Source: Azospirillum brasilense (GTDB lineage: Bacteria; Pseudomonadota; Alphaproteobacteria; Azospirillales; Azospirillaceae). From it: a stretch of DNA of 64,000 bases. Position numbers and translations under genes: made by a program. Location: positions 62,001 to 126,000 of the forward strand of contig NZ_CP032347.1 in NCBI RefSeq assembly GCF_005222205.1, written 5' to 3'. A model generated the notes under the pieces. It was not told where the DNA came from and did no database searches. It saw nothing but the letters and a program-made list of their open reading frames with translations. This document shows, in pieces, positions 57,716 through 64,000 of the stretch (positions are counted from its first letter, which is position 1; each line of letters begins with the position of its first letter).

Positions 57716-59035
57716 ATGAATGGGGACCGAAGGAAGCCGGCGAAGGGCCAGACGTTTTCCGTGCGCGACACCACCGACAAGAAGAACCTGTTCCTGCTGG
57801 TGCAGTTGCGCTGGCTCGCCGTCGCCGGGCAGGTGGTGACGATTCTGATCGTGCACTACCAGATGAGGATCACGCTGCCGCTCGACCAGATGGGCGCGGT
57901 GATCCTGTTCCTGGTCGCGCTGAACATCGCCAGCGTCCTGCATCTGCGCCGCCAGACCTCGGTGTCGAACACCCAGCTGTTCCTGGAACTGCTGATCGAC
58001 GTGTCGGCGCTCACGGTCCAGCTCTACCTCAGCGGTGGCGCGTCCAACCCCTTCATCTCGCTCTACCTGCTGCAGATCACCCTGGGGGCGGTGCTGCTGG
58101 AGGCGTGGTCGGCCTGGGCGCTGGTGCTGGTCGCCACGGCCTGCTTCACCTTCCTGATCGGCGCCTACCGCCCGCTGGCCCTGCCGCCGGGGCTGGAGGG
58201 GCTTCTGCTCGGCCTGCACATCCAGGGCATGTTCCTGTGCTTCGTGCTGACGGCCAGCCTGATCGTCCCCTTCATCACCCAGATCACCCGCAACCTGCGC
58301 GCCCGCGACGCCCATCTGGCCGACCTGCGCCAGCGCTCCATGGAGGAGGACCACATCGTGCGCCTCGGCCTGCTGGCCTCCGGCGCCGCGCACGAGCTGG
58401 GGACGCCGCTCGCCACCCTGTCGGTGATCGTGAACGACTGGCGGCGGATGCCCGTGGTCAAGGGCGATCCCGACATGGCGGAGGACATCGCCGAGATGCA
58501 GAACCAGATCGACCGCTGCAAGGCCATCGTGTCGGGCATCCTGCTGTCTTCCGGCGAGGCGCGGGGGGAGGGGACGCTGCGCACCACCGTGACCGCCTTC
58601 CTCGACGATCTGGTGGAGGAGTGGAAGGCCAGCCGGTCCCCGGTCTGCGTCGACTACGACAACAGCGTCCGTTCGCGCGAGGGGATCATCTCCGACCTCG
58701 CGCTGAAGCAGGTGATCTTCAACGTCCTGGACAACGCCCTGGAGGTGTCCCCCGGCTGGGTCGGCATCGCCGCCGGGCGGCAGGGCGACAGCCTCGTCCT
58801 GACCGTCAACGACGCCGGCCCCGGCTTCGAGGAGCGGATGCTGGCGGAATTCGGCAAACCCTACCGGTCGAGCAAGGGGCGGCCCGGCGGCGGGCTGGGC
58901 CTCTTCCTGGTGGTCAACGTGGTGCGCAAGCTGGGCGGCACGGTCGCCGCGCGCAACCGCCCGGGTGGCGGCGCGTCCGTCACCATGACCCTGCCGCTCG
59001 CCGCCCTGTCCGCGGGAGAGAGCCATGGAAACTGA
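57716..59035 (+). CDS. regB: RegB/PrrB-type redox sensor histidine kinase
   Basis: A 439-residue membrane kinase. Six hydrophobic segments span about residues 25-190. The quinone-binding signature 'GGASNPF' is at 107-113. The H-box 'GAAHELGTPLATLSVI' holds His226, and Cys268 in 'NQIDRCKAIVSGIL' corresponds to the redox-active cysteine of RegB. ATP-binding boxes are 'NVLDNALEVSP', 'VNDAGPGF' and 'GGGLGLFLVVNVV'. It autophosphorylates in low oxygen or a reduced quinone pool and signals to RegA. The ATG at 57716 is chosen for fit to the family. It follows the cyo-SURF1 unit by 139 bp, a gap with a T-rich stretch, and overlaps regA by 11 bp. Confidence 0.93.
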   Translation: MNGDRRKPAKGQTFSVRDTTDKKNLFLLVQLRWLAVAGQVVTILIVHYQMRITLPLDQMGAVILFLVALNIASVLHLRRQTSVSNTQLFLELLIDVSALTVQLYLSGGASNPFISLYLLQITLGAVLLEAWSAWALVLVATACFTFLIGAYRPLALPPGLEGLLLGLHIQGMFLCFVLTASLIVPFITQITRNLRARDAHLADLRQRSMEEDHIVRLGLLASGAAHELGTPLATLSVIVNDWRRMPVVKGDPDMAEDIAEMQNQIDRCKAIVSGILLSSGEARGEGTLRTTVTAFLDDLVEEWKASRSPVCVDYDNSVRSREGIISDLALKQVIFNVLDNALEVSPGWVGIAAGRQGDSLVLTVNDAGPGFEERMLAEFGKPYRSSKGRPGGGLGLFLVVNVVRKLGGTVAARNRPGGGASVTMTLPLAALSAGESHGN

Positions 59036-59558
59036 CCGTTCCCTCGTGCTGGTGGAGGACGACGCCGCCTTCGCCAAGGTCCTGCGCCGCTCCTTCGAGC
59101 GCCGGGGCTACCAGGTCTACTGGTGCGACAGCCTGGACGGGCTGCGGGCGCTGCTGGACACGATGCCCTTCGCCTATGCGGTGGTGGACCTGAAGCTGGG
59201 CAGCGGCTCCGGCCTGGAATGCGTGCGGGAACTGCACGCCAGCGACCCGGAGACGCGGATCGTCGTCCTGACCGGCTTCGCCAGCATCGCCACGGCGGTC
59301 GAGGCGATCAAGCTCGGCGCCTGCCATTACCTCGCCAAGCCGTCCAACACCGACGACATCGAGGCGGCGTTCGAGCGGACGGAGGGCGACCCCTCCATCG
59401 CCCTGGGCGCGCGGGCGACCTCGCTGAAGACGCTGGAGTGGGAGCGCATCCACGAGACCCTGGCGGAGACCGGCTTCAACATCTCCGAAACCGCCCGCCG
59501 CCTGGGCATGCACCGGCGCACCCTGGCCCGCAAGCTGGAGAAGAAACAGGTGCCCTGA
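59025..59558 (+). CDS. regA: RegA/PrrA/ActR-type response regulator
   Basis: A 177-residue regulator. The receiver domain has acidic residues 'EDD' (11-13), phospho-acceptor Asp55 ('VVDLKLGSGSG'), Thr in 'VVLTGFASIATAVEAIKLG' and Lys in 'LAKPSN'. A Pro-poor linker leads to the short Fis-type helix-turn-helix 'FNISETARRLGMHRRTLARKLEKK' at the C-terminus. Length and layout match RegA. It controls respiration, nitrogen and carbon fixation genes in alphaproteobacteria, including terminal oxidases, and so is a likely regulator of the adjacent cyo operon. It overlaps the kinase gene by 11 bp. Confidence 0.94.
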   Translation: METDRSLVLVEDDAAFAKVLRRSFERRGYQVYWCDSLDGLRALLDTMPFAYAVVDLKLGSGSGLECVRELHASDPETRIVVLTGFASIATAVEAIKLGACHYLAKPSNTDDIEAAFERTEGDPSIALGARATSLKTLEWERIHETLAETGFNISETARRLGMHRRTLARKLEKKQVP

Positions 59559-59684
59559 ACCGGCCTTCCCCTGTCCAGTCGGTCAAAGGATGCGCAAGGC
59601 CGCTGGACAATGGCGGCCAGTCCGCCCATTTTTCACGGCCTGTTACAGTCGTGTGTCATACGCAGCAGCAAGGAGCAGTGTGAA

Positions 59685-60038
59685 GTGTCTCTTTCCACGT
59701 CGAGCAGCAGCCCCTCCGATCCTCGGACCGAGGCCCGCCGTCTTCTGACGGACGCCATCTCCACGTACCTGCAGTCGTGCAAGGATCTGGCTGCTGCGAC
59801 CGAACGCGCGACCGAGACGAGCGGCAGCATCGATACCCAGGCCCGCCGCAAGGCTTACCAGACGCTGACCGAGCTGGGCGACCAGGTCCGGCTGGCGCAG
59901 CGCCGCCTCGTCACCGCGGCCAAGCAGGCCCGCCGGGTCATGCCGGTGGCCGAGATCGAGGAGGTCGCCAAGAAGCTGGACAAGCGCGACACCACGGAAA
60001 GCGCTGCCGTGCTGGTCAAGGCCGCCCTGGTCAATTGA
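59685..60038 (+). CDS. Small helical hypothetical protein
   Basis: A 117-residue protein: a Ser-rich start, then long charged helices ('ARRLLTDAISTYLQSCKDLAAATERATET', 'AYQTLTELGDQVRLAQRRLVTAAKQARRV', 'VAEIEEVAKKLDKRDTTESAAVLVKAAL'), likely a coiled-coil or helical bundle. The GTG at 59685 is preferred because AAGGAG lies upstream at normal spacing; a longer reading from 59610 is not supported. No family recognised. The end lies in a 13-bp tandem repeat. Confidence 0.65.
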   Translation: MSLSTSSSSPSDPRTEARRLLTDAISTYLQSCKDLAAATERATETSGSIDTQARRKAYQTLTELGDQVRLAQRRLVTAAKQARRVMPVAEIEEVAKKLDKRDTTESAAVLVKAALVN

Positions 60039-60067
60039 TTGGGTCAATTGACTTGGTCAACTGACGT
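60029..60067 (+). repeat. Three 13-bp direct repeats across a stop codon
   Basis: GGTCAATTGA, GGTCAATTGA and GGTCAACTGA start at 60029, 60042 and 60055, a strict 13-bp pitch. The first carries the last codons and the TGA (60036-60038) of the small helical gene; the others lie in untranslated DNA. Confidence 0.88.
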
Positions 60068-60269
60068 CGGTCAGGGGAGGACTCGCCTGTTCGGCATAGA
60101 CGAATCCGCCGGATTGGCCGGAATCGCCGACTTTTTGCGGGTCACAGCGTCGCGCCCGGTCGATTCCGATCGGGAGCATCTTGCGCGACGCCGCCCGGCA
60201 GGGTAGGTCAGAGGCGCCTGGAGCCCCGGAACATGCTGGGGTTCCGCCACGAACAAGGGGAATTTGGGA

Positions 60270-60554
60270 ATGACGAAGGCCGATCTCATCGACGCGATCG
60301 CCGGCAAGCTGGGCGGCACGAAGGCCGACGCCGGCAAGGCGCTGGACGCGGTTCTGGAGAGCCTGCAGGACGCGCTGGTCAAGGGGGAGACGGTCAAGCT
60401 GCCGGGCTTCGGCCAGTTCGAGATCGCCGAGCGCGGCGAGCGCACGGGCCGCAACCCGCAGACCGGTGCGGAGATCAAGATCGCCGCCTCCAAGGCGCCG
60501 AAGTTCTCCGCCGGCAAGGCCCTCAAGGACGCCGTCAACGGCAAGGCCGAGTAA
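60270..60554 (+). CDS. HU-family DNA-binding protein
   Basis: A 94-residue HU/IHF-type nucleoid protein. 'MTKADLIDAIAGKLGGTKADAGKALDAVLESLQDALVKGETVKLPGFGQFEI' is followed by the DNA-binding arm 'GERTGRNPQTGAEIKIAASKAPKFSAGKALKDAVN', with the conserved GRNPQTG tip. It bends and compacts DNA as a dimer. The ATG at 60270 is preferred over a TTG two codons upstream; AAGGGG lies at about 10 bp. It ends ahead of a strong hairpin. Confidence 0.95.
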   Translation: MTKADLIDAIAGKLGGTKADAGKALDAVLESLQDALVKGETVKLPGFGQFEIAERGERTGRNPQTGAEIKIAASKAPKFSAGKALKDAVNGKAE

Positions 60555-60562
60555 CGGCGACG

Positions 60563-60640
60563 GTCCATCCCTCTCCCGCCCCGGGAGAGGGATGGACCCG
60601 TTGCGCGGACACCCTCTCCCTCCCCGGGAGAGGGGATTTA
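60563..60640. terminator. Double hairpin between the HU gene and napC
   Basis: A perfect 16-bp stem GTCCATCCCTCTCCCG / CGGGAGAGGGATGGAC with loop CCC (60563-60597) is followed by a second stem CCCTCTCCC...GGGAGAGGG at about 60612-60635. No T run is present. CCCTCTCCC/GGGAGAGGG hairpins are common intergenic repeats; here they separate convergent genes and probably end transcription. Confidence 0.7.
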
Positions 60641-60648
60641 CCACCCGC

Positions 60649-61335
60649 TCAATGCGGGTTCGCCGGCCCCGGTGTGGCGTCGGCCAGCCAACGGCCCAGC
60701 GGGTCGTCCGTTTCGCCGCCCGTATCGCTGGATGCCTCGCTCCAGCCCGGCGGCACGCCGTCCATGTTCGGCAGACGGTGGGCGATGCCCTTGTGGCAGT
60801 CGATGCAGGTGCGCTGCCCGCTGAACAGATACTGCTGATGGATGCGCGCCGCCCGCGCCCCCTGCTTGGTGATGTCCATCGACTCCGCGCTGTGGCAGTT
60901 GCGGCATTCCAGGGAATTGTTGGCCTTCAGCCGCGCCCATTCATGCTCGGCCAGCTCGCGCCGCTTCTCCAGGAACTTGTCGCGGGTGTCGATGGTGCCG
61001 AAGATCTTGCCCCAGACCTCCTTTGAGGCCTGCATCTTGCGGGCGATCTTGTCGGTCCAGTTGTGGGGGACGTGGCAGTCCGGGCAGGTCGCCCGCACGC
61101 CGGAGCGGTTGGTGAAGTGGATGGTGGTCTTCAGCTCCTCGAAGACGTTGTCCCGCATCTCGTGGCAACTCGTGCAGAACTTCTCGGTGTTGGTCACCTC
61201 CAGGGCGGTGTTGAAGCCGCCCCAGAACATCACGCCGGCCAGAAAACCGCCCAGCGTCAGGAAGCCGAGGCTGAGGTAGCGGCTGGGCCCCGCGATGATC
61301 CGCCAAGGCCGCAGCAGGACGTCGGGCAGCTTCAT
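60649..61335 (-). CDS. napC: NapC/NirT-type membrane tetraheme cytochrome c
   Basis: A 228-residue quinol dehydrogenase that passes electrons from the quinol pool to NapAB. One N-terminal membrane anchor (about residues 20-40, 'YLSLGFLTLGGFLAGVMFWGG') and four CxxCH heme sites: CTSCH (54-58), CPDCH (84-88), CRNCH (144-148) and CIDCH (177-181). Length suits NapC, with a C-terminal tail of about 35 extra residues. It starts at ATG 61335, overlapping napB's stop by 4 bp. Confidence 0.95.
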   Translation of the reverse strand: MKLPDVLLRPWRIIAGPSRYLSLGFLTLGGFLAGVMFWGGFNTALEVTNTEKFCTSCHEMRDNVFEELKTTIHFTNRSGVRATCPDCHVPHNWTDKIARKMQASKEVWGKIFGTIDTRDKFLEKRRELAEHEWARLKANNSLECRNCHSAESMDITKQGARAARIHQQYLFSGQRTCIDCHKGIAHRLPNMDGVPPGWSEASSDTGGETDDPLGRWLADATPGPANPH

Positions 61336-61814
61336 CGCCGGTCACCCCCGTCCGACGGGCGGCTGATGAGGCTGTCCATGTCCTTGAAGGTGTTCGGGAC
61401 GATGGGCTGGGCCATGGTCTGGGGAACGTGGCACTGCGTGCAGAAATAGCGGCGCGGGCTGACCGCGCCCAGCGTCTGGCCCTCGCGGTCCACGTAATGG
61501 GTGATGCTGATCATCGGCGCCTGGGTGGCCCCGGTGAACTGGCGACTGTGGCAGGTCAGGCACTGGTTGTTGTTCAGGCTGATCTGATAATCGCGGATGT
61601 TGTGCGGGATGACCGGCGGCTGTTCCGGATAGTTGCGGGCGACCCGCCGGTCGTCGGTGACGTCGGCGGGGATCGGCGGGGCCGGGTCCTCGTCGGTGAA
61701 CTGGATCGGCGGGCGGAAGGGCTCGCGGACCTGTCCGGTTCCCTGGGCGGCGAGCAGTGCCGGCACGAGGCAGGGCAGGGCCGCGGCCAGCGCGAGCATG
61801 AGATGGCGGCGCAT
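61332..61814 (-). CDS. napB: Periplasmic nitrate reductase diheme cytochrome c subunit NapB
   Basis: A 160-residue exported diheme protein: signal peptide about 1-23 ('LMLALAAALPCLVPALLAA'), then 'RPPIQFTDEDPAPPIPADVTDDRRVARNYPEQPPVIPHNI', typical of NapB, and heme motifs CLTCH (85-89) and CTQCH (125-129). It transfers electrons to NapA in the periplasm. It starts 15 bp after the napA stop and overlaps napC. Confidence 0.95.
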   Translation of the reverse strand: MRRHLMLALAAALPCLVPALLAAQGTGQVREPFRPPIQFTDEDPAPPIPADVTDDRRVARNYPEQPPVIPHNIRDYQISLNNNQCLTCHSRQFTGATQAPMISITHYVDREGQTLGAVSPRRYFCTQCHVPQTMAQPIVPNTFKDMDSLISRPSDGGDRR

Positions 61815-61829
61815 GGTTGCGGTCCTCCC

Positions 61830-64000
61830 TCAGACGGCCACGATCTTGACGGCGCACTTCTTGAAGTCCGTCTGCTTGCTGATCGGGTCGGTGGCGTCGA
61901 GCGTGCATTTGTTGATGAGGCGGGCCGAATCGAACCAGGGCACGAAGACGACCCCGCGCGGCGGCCGGTTGCGCCCGCGCGTCTCCACCCGCGTGCGCAT
62001 CTCGCCACGCCGCGACATCACCTTGACCTCCGAGCCGCGGCGCAGGCCGCGCGCCTGCGCGTCGTCCGGGTGCATGTAGACCAGCGCCATCGGCATGGCC
62101 TTGTAGAGTTCGGGCACCCGCATGGTCATGGAGCCGGAGTGCCAGTGCTCCAGCACGCGCCCCGTGACCAGCCACAGGTCGAAGTCCTTGTCCGGCGACT
62201 CCGCCGGGGGTTCGTAGGGGAAGGCGAACAGGTTGGCCTTGCCGTCCGGGTTTCCGTAGAAGCGCACCCCCTCGCCCTTCGGGACGTAGGGGTCGAGCCC
62301 CTCCCGGTAGCGCCACTTGGTCTCCTTGCCCTCGACCACCGGCCAGCGCAGCCCGCGCACTTCGTGATAGGTGTCGAAGGGCGCCAGATCGTGGCCGTGG
62401 CCGCGCCCGAAGGCGGCGTATTCCTCGAACAGGCCCTTCTGCACGTAGAAGCCGAATTCCTTCGATTCCCGGTTCTCGTAGGCGGGGTCCAGTTCCGACA
62501 GGGGGAAGCGGTCGACGTTGCCGTTGCGGAACAGCACGTCGAACAGATTTTTGCCGCGGAAGTCGGGGTTGGCGTCGAGGATTTCCTTCGGCCACACCTC
62601 GTCGGTGGTGAAGCGCTTGGAGAACTCCATGAGTTGCCAGAGGTCGGAGCGCGCCTCGCCCGGCGCGTTGACAAGCTGGTGCCAGAAATGGGTCCGCCGC
62701 TCCGCGTTGCCGTAGGCGCCCTCCTTCTCCACCCACATGGCGGCGGGCAGGATCAGGTCGGCGGCGGCGGCGGTCACCGTCGGGTAGGCGTCCGAGACGA
62801 CGATGAAATTCTCCGGGTTGCGGTAGCCGGGATAGGTCTCGTTGTCGCTGTTGGGTGCCGCCTGGAGGTTGTTGTTGACCATGATCCAGTAGGCGTTGAG
62901 CTTGCCGTCCTTCAGCATCCGGTCCTGCAGGACGGCGTGATAGCCGATCTTGCCGGGCAGCAGGCCCTTGGGGATCTTCCAGCCCTCCTCGACGTGGGAG
63001 CGGTGGGTGGGGTTGGTCACCTGCATGTCGGCGGGCAGCCGGTGGGCGAAGGTGCCGACCTCGCGCGCCGTGCCGCAGGCCGAGGGCTGGCCGGTCAGCG
63101 AGAAGGGGCTGTTTCCCGGCTCCGCGATTTTTCCGGTCAGCAGGTGGATGTTGTAGACCATGTGGTTCACCCACACGCCGCGGACGTGCTGGTTGAAGCC
63201 CATGGTCCACAGCGACATGACCTTGGTCTTTGGGTCGGCGTACATCTCGGCGAGCGCCAGCAGCCGTTCCTTCGGGACCTTGCTCAGCTCCGCCACCTTA
63301 TCCAGCGTGTAGTCACTGACGAAGGCGGCGAACTCGTCGAAACTCATGGGCTTGGAATCGGTCGGGTCCTTGGCGTTCGCCGCGCGCACCTCCAGCACGC
63401 TTTCGGGGCGCAGCCCATAGCCGATGTCTTTCTGGCCGAGGCGGAAGCTGCAATGCTTCTCGACGAACGCCTTGTTCACCCGCCCGGTCTGGATGATGTG
63501 GTTGGCGATGTAATTCAGGATGGCCAGATCGGTCCCCGGCTCGAAGATCATCGGCACGTCGGCCAGCTCGAAGCTGCGGTGCTCGAAGGTCGAGAGGACG
63601 GCCACCTTCACGTGGTTGTGGGCCAGCCGCCGGTCTGTGATGCGCGTCCACAGGATGGGGTGCATCTCCGCCATGTTCGAACCCCAGAGGACGAAGGCGT
63701 CGGCGTGCTCGAAATCGTCGTAGCAGCCCATCGGCTCGTCCATGCCGAAGGTGCGGATGAAGGCGACGGCGGCCGACGCCATGCAGTGGCGGGCGTTGGG
63801 GTCGAGGTTGTTGGTGCGGAAGCCGGCGCGCATCAGCTTCGACGCGGCGTAGCCCTCCCAGATCGTCCATTGGCCGGACCCGAACATGCCGACGGCGTCC
63901 GGCCCCTTCTCCTTCAGGACCCGCTTCCACTGGCGGGCCATCTCGTCGAAGGCCTCGTCCCAGGACACCGGGCGGAACTCCCCGTCCTTGTGGTACTTGC
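61830..64000 (-). CDS. napA: Periplasmic nitrate reductase catalytic subunit NapA (3' part)
   Basis: Partial: about 720 C-terminal residues are present; the twin-arginine signal and [4Fe-4S] cluster cysteines are beyond the window. The visible part has the molybdenum-ligand cysteine in 'LDPNARHCMASAAVAFIRTFGMDEPMG', bis-MGD contacts 'WGSNMAEMHPILWTRITDRR' and 'MSLWTMGFNQHVRGVWVNHMVYNIHLLTGKIAEPGNSPFSLTGQPSACGTAREVGTFAHRLPADM' (split here only for reading), and the C-terminal 'HWHSGSMTMRVPEL' domain. It reduces nitrate to nitrite in the periplasm. It is first in napA-napB-napC; napD/E/F are not visible. Confidence 0.96.
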   Translation of the reverse strand, partial: KYHKDGEFRPVSWDEAFDEMARQWKRVLKEKGPDAVGMFGSGQWTIWEGYAASKLMRAGFRTNNLDPNARHCMASAAVAFIRTFGMDEPMGCYDDFEHADAFVLWGSNMAEMHPILWTRITDRRLAHNHVKVAVLSTFEHRSFELADVPMIFEPGTDLAILNYIANHIIQTGRVNKAFVEKHCSFRLGQKDIGYGLRPESVLEVRAANAKDPTDSKPMSFDEFAAFVSDYTLDKVAELSKVPKERLLALAEMYADPKTKVMSLWTMGFNQHVRGVWVNHMVYNIHLLTGKIAEPGNSPFSLTGQPSACGTAREVGTFAHRLPADMQVTNPTHRSHVEEGWKIPKGLLPGKIGYHAVLQDRMLKDGKLNAYWIMVNNNLQAAPNSDNETYPGYRNPENFIVVSDAYPTVTAAAADLILPAAMWVEKEGAYGNAERRTHFWHQLVNAPGEARSDLWQLMEFSKRFTTDEVWPKEILDANPDFRGKNLFDVLFRNGNVDRFPLSELDPAYENRESKEFGFYVQKGLFEEYAAFGRGHGHDLAPFDTYHEVRGLRWPVVEGKETKWRYREGLDPYVPKGEGVRFYGNPDGKANLFAFPYEPPAESPDKDFDLWLVTGRVLEHWHSGSMTMRVPELYKAMPMALVYMHPDDAQARGLRRGSEVKVMSRRGEMRTRVETRGRNRPPRGVVFVPWFDSARLINKCTLDATDPISKQTDFKKCAVKIVAV

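Noticed and set aside
60029..60064. TTGAT...GTCAA pieces read as FNR/FixK boxes ahead of the HU gene.
   Set aside because: Half-sites are 3 bp apart and not the required 4, and they arise from a 13-bp tandem repeat covering a stop codon.

Overview
The window is GC-rich alphaproteobacterial DNA and looks most like Azospirillum or a close Rhodospirillales relative. The grounds are the RPA-type replication initiator with an iteron origin, RegB/RegA redox regulators, periplasmic nitrate reductase, cytochrome bo3 oxidase, very strong GC bias at third codon positions and the overall gene style. The genus is inferred from these features; no database was searched. A tRNA-Trp on the same molecule as a plasmid-type origin suggests a chromid or megaplasmid.

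Layout. 1-2.1 kb: a palindrome array, a LprI-like exported protein, and the peroxide-defence pair ohr/ohrR with its operators. 2.1-5.7 kb: replication module, made of a minus-strand initiator gene, about 17 iterons of 18 bp mostly on a 21-bp pitch, and two plus-strand genes whose 5' ends look frame-disrupted. 5.7-15.4 kb: a long minus-strand run. Five genes (patatin, Alr-fold racemase, ABC-type binding protein, MFS transporter with two extra sensor-like domains, GNAT acetyltransferase) are nearly all joined by 4-bp start/stop overlaps. They are followed by a membrane class III nucleotide cyclase and an orphan TRAP binding protein. I regard this run as the best candidate for an undescribed system. 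15.4-18.3 kb: an ECF-like sigma factor, AT-rich intergenic DNA, tRNA-Trp and a ModA-like protein without a signal peptide.

18.3-38.8 kb: a two-partner secretion locus, with a TpsB pore, a 5964-residue TpsA exoprotein containing 14 tandem repeats of about 92 residues, and a SapC-family gene ending in a strong terminator. 38.8-52.4 kb: mixed housekeeping and accessory genes: two hypotheticals, TrkH, an MprF-like membrane protein without its synthase domain, a BCCT transporter, a PAS-GGDEF cyclase, a histidine phosphatase overlapping an NnrD-like dehydratase, a ParDE toxin-antitoxin pair and an MHS-type MFS transporter.

52.4-59.6 kb: a respiratory block, cyoABCD-SURF1 followed by regB-regA, with an FNR/FixK-like box and a perfect dyad ahead of cyoA. 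The oxidase and a redox two-component system are therefore probably physically and functionally linked. 59.7-60.6 kb: a small helical protein and an HU-family protein. 60.6-64 kb: napC, napB and the 3' part of napA on the minus strand (napA runs off the window), giving nitrate reduction for microaerobic life next to the oxygen-respiration genes.
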